A DNA stretch of 9,842 bases. Source: Deltaproteobacteria bacterium. Lineage in GTDB: Bacteria; Myxococcota_A; UBA9160; SZUA-336. Numbering within the stretch: position 1 is the stretch's first letter; each line of letters opens with the position of its first letter. The DNA is taken from contig DAOVBF010000020.1 in NCBI GenBank assembly GCA_030673955.1, forward strand, positions 1 through 9,842. Direction: 5' to 3'. Below are positions 7,534 to 9,842 of this stretch, piece by piece. The translations under genes were made by a program, and so were the position numbers. The notes under the pieces are model-generated. The model was not told where the DNA came from. It ran no database searches and was given only the letters and a program-made list of their open reading frames with translations.

Positions 7534-9842
7534 AGAGAATGGAGCGGTTCTTGACGATCTCCCCGATGATGGTCTCAATCCGCTCCGGATGGTCGGAGAG
7601 ATTCTCGATCCTGAGTCTCCCGGTGCGGTCCCCACCGGAAACGGCATGGGCCCAGGGCAACCGGGAGCTCAAGCATTCGATGATATCTGACATGTTGATG
7701 TGTCGCTTCTCATCGTTGCAGCCCAGGAGAACCAGATCGTCGCCCTCGCGACTGGCCAGTGACAGCCGCGCCCCCGTGCGCAGCCGGCCGCGGCGGGCGA
7801 CCTCGCCCGCATCCAGGTCCGGGGGCACCCGGACAACCACCATCTGGTACTCGCCGAAGTGCACGATGCGGGCGTCATGCTCATCGATCCAAGCATGCTC
7901 CGCCTCATACACGGATTCCCTATCGGGCAGCTCCGATGGTTTCCCGGAGAGAATCGGGACGATCTCGGCGCGATGGTCGCCCTCCTTGGCGGCCAAGCGG
8001 TCCAAGAGGTCGGCCAGGCGGTAGCCCCACTTCGTCATGTCGTTTTCCGAGAGGCGTCGTCCTGCGAGGTCGACCAGCTTGTCGGTGAAACGGCTCCGAC
8101 GCTCGGTTACCGGGACGACGGCTGCGAGCGGGCTTGCGGCCCCGGGCTCGAACAGGATCGCCTCCCGACCGAGCGCGTCACGCAAGCGTTCGAGGTCTTC
8201 GATGGGCCACTCGTGATGGTCGAACCACTGGGTCCGGCCTCGGAACAGCGTGACCGTGCTGATCACCTCCTGCGGGATCGGCTGCGCCGTGAACCCGACC
8301 AGCAGAAGGTCGACGTTCTCGGGGAGATCGGTCGCGCGACCCTTGAAAAAGTCCATTAGGTCTTCCTGACTACATACCCAGAAAAACAAGAGATTTCGGC
8401 GATCCCGGGCGAGGATCAAGGCGGCCAGAATGGAATCGGGTGTGTTGCGCACAACGATCGCCGCACGTGGATTCCGGCGGCGCACGGGTGTCGTCTCGAT
8501 GGGCTCGCCCGGCTCTGCCTCGGCTTCCTCGCGCTCCTCGGCCAGCGTGGCCTCGATCTCCATCTCGAGCGGGTAGGAGCTCGAGACCTCCTCGGCTGCG
8601 GATTCTTCGACCGGCGCAGCCGTCTCGGGCGTCTCCAGTGCGCGAGGACGCTCCCAGCGCCCCTCCTCGCGCAAGGGCTCCTCCGGCTCTGCCAAGGCCT
8701 CCTCCTCGCTCTCGAGAGGGGACTCCTCATCGTCCGGCACCTCAACCGACGGCTCGTACTCCGGCTCCCGGGGGCCCGAGTCGGCGCTCTCCGGGGCTTC
8801 CTCGGCGAATGCCGCTTCGGACCCACTCGTCACGGCCACGGTGCGTTCCTCGGAAGGTCGCTCCTCGGCCTCCGAAGCCGCCGGGCGCTGCCAGCCGGCC
8901 CCGTCACCCCGCTCGCGCCGGCGTCTGCGCGGCCTCCGGCGCCCGCGTCGCTCCCGCTCGCCCGTGTCTTCCGCAGCTGGTGCAGGGGAACACAGCTCTG
9001 CGTCCAGACCGGAATCAGCAAGCACGGATCTGAGTTTGGAATCGTCCCGCTCCGAGGAGATCAGCAGGCGCGGCGGGCCCTGGGCGTCGGGCACCCAGCG
9101 CTCACGCTCCTCCTCGAGCACGTGCAGCGCCGCGATCCAGCCCGGCACGTCCGCGAGTGTGGCCGAGGCCCGGACCACGCCGAGCACGGGCCGGCCGTTC
9201 GCGTCAACGCCGACCCAGTCGACGGGATTGGATCCATCGCTGTTCCACGGCAGCCAGCGGCCCACGACCCGGCAGCCCGCCACAGTTGCCTGCTGCTCGA
9301 TCGCGCGCTGGGCGTTCGCCAACTCGTCCGTTAGCAGACGCGGGTCCTGAGCGAGCTGAATGACTGCCTCGTGCAGCTCGACGCCCCAACGAGGGAAGTT
9401 CGCTTCACCCACGTGGATGCGTCGCTTGTCGGGGGCCGTAAAGGCGACGGCAACGGCGTCGCCTTCCGCAACCACGTGCAGCACGCAGATGCCGCGTATG
9501 TAGAGTAGGTAGCCGGAGGGCGTCCACCGCAAGCCCCCGCACGCGGTGACAGCGGCCGCGCCCTCGATGACGCGCGCGACACGGTCGAGAACCGATCCGG
9601 GATCAGGGCCCCGCGCGAGGACCTCGCTCGGGCAAGGAAAGAGCTCCTGATCGAGAAGCTCTTCCGATGCTTCCGCCAGCGCCGGCACCGTCACCAGCCG
9701 CAGGCGCGAGCCGGATGCAGCAGCGCGCTGCGCGGCGCGGCGCGTGCGCGCACTGATGAGCGGGGCGACGAGGATCACCTCAGCGCTCGCGGGTGGGCCG
9801 GCGGGCAGGCTCGACAGCAGCTGGCCCCAGCCGAGCAGATCC
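7526..9842 (-). CDS. Large multidomain protein, N-terminus beyond window: nuclease-like repeats, acidic linker, degenerate DHH-like domain
   Basis: The frame is open to the right edge, so the gene is 5'-partial (at least 771 residues). The GTG at 9778, taken as residue 1 below, is probably internal, since the sequence before it reads as a folded domain (DLLGWGQLLSSLP). Residues 1-265 and the upstream part contain two stretches resembling the end of a PD-(D/E)XK-type nuclease fold, including DWVGVDANGRPVLGVVR (187-203), where the usual ExK reads VVR. Residues 274-290 are Arg-rich (13 of 17 are Arg). Residues 301-430 are Glu/Pro/Ala-rich, probably unstructured. Residues 435-750 resemble a DHH phosphoesterase. 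TPDSILAAL (446-454) stands at motif I. WFDHH (518-522) is motif III with DHH intact. VSGGDRTGRL (713-722) stands where DHHA1 has GGH. Most catalytic acids look lost, so a nucleic-acid- or nucleotide-binding role is more likely than catalysis. I do not recognise the family. It is coupled to queE. Confidence 0.8.
8480..8983 (-). other. Low-complexity linker region inside the large protein: Arg block then acidic Glu/Pro/Ala stretch
   Basis: This segment encodes about residues 266-433 of the large protein. It opens with an Arg block (RRGRRRPRRRRRERG, 277-291) and continues with some 130 residues dominated by Glu, Pro, Ala and Ser, including runs such as ESEEEALAEPEE. A basic patch next to a long acidic disordered tract resembles linkers of RNA-binding proteins such as RNase E. 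Here it separates the two folded parts. On the plus strand it yields long spurious open frames. Confidence 0.7.

Noticed and set aside
7534..7647. 38-residue N-terminal extension of queE
   Set aside because: The extension reads as Pro/Ser/Arg-rich sequence opposite conserved C-terminal codons of the upstream gene; QueE homology begins at the ATG at 7533.
8440..9033. 197-residue Arg/Pro/Ser-rich plus-strand frame
   Set aside because: It is the complement of the acidic low-complexity linker of the large minus-strand gene.

Overview
This is a high-GC (visibly about 65%) bacterial chromosomal window. It carries protein-coding genes on both strands, one tRNA and almost no spare DNA. SNF-family transporter, thiC, queE, FAS1-like/MaoC and diheme cytochrome genes together, with GTG/TTG starts and GC-rich hairpin repeats, fit an uncultured deltaproteobacterium-like lineage (Myxococcota, Desulfobacterota or Binatota type). 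That placement is an inference from style, not from a marker gene. No phage, plasmid, integrase, transposase or CRISPR array is present.

Left part (1-3223). A GC-rich repeat block (23-143) lies beyond the 3' end of a double-hotdog (FAS1-like/MaoC) hydratase gene on the minus strand. Divergent from it is a small exported diheme cytochrome built from two similar halves. It converges on a LuxR-type regulator with a pseudo-receiver domain. The stops of these two are 20 bases apart, inside a REP-like inverted repeat that also encodes the regulator's last residues. Divergent from the regulator is a 66-residue HTH_17 (excisionase-like) DNA-binding protein, followed by two hairpins, one a likely terminator.

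Middle (3172-6892). A strikingly LeuT-like sodium:amino-acid symporter is followed at once by a 42-residue single-pass membrane protein, probably its small subunit (MetS-like). Then come a CAT-anticodon tRNA (elongator Met most likely) and thiC for thiamine pyrimidine synthesis, with no recognisable TPP riboswitch in front.

Right part (6889-9842, minus strand). queE (7-deazaguanine/queuosine pathway) is translationally coupled (8-base overlap) to a large gene that enters from the right edge. The visible part of that protein has nuclease-like repeat folds at the N-terminus, a 170-residue Arg- then Glu/Pro-rich linker, and a C-terminal domain resembling a degenerate DHH phosphoesterase. It is the least explained gene here. 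thiC and queE converge so tightly that their stop codons interlock (TTAG).

How the genes work together: the two-gene units with real evidence are symporter plus small subunit, and large protein plus queE. The other genes look like independent transcription units.
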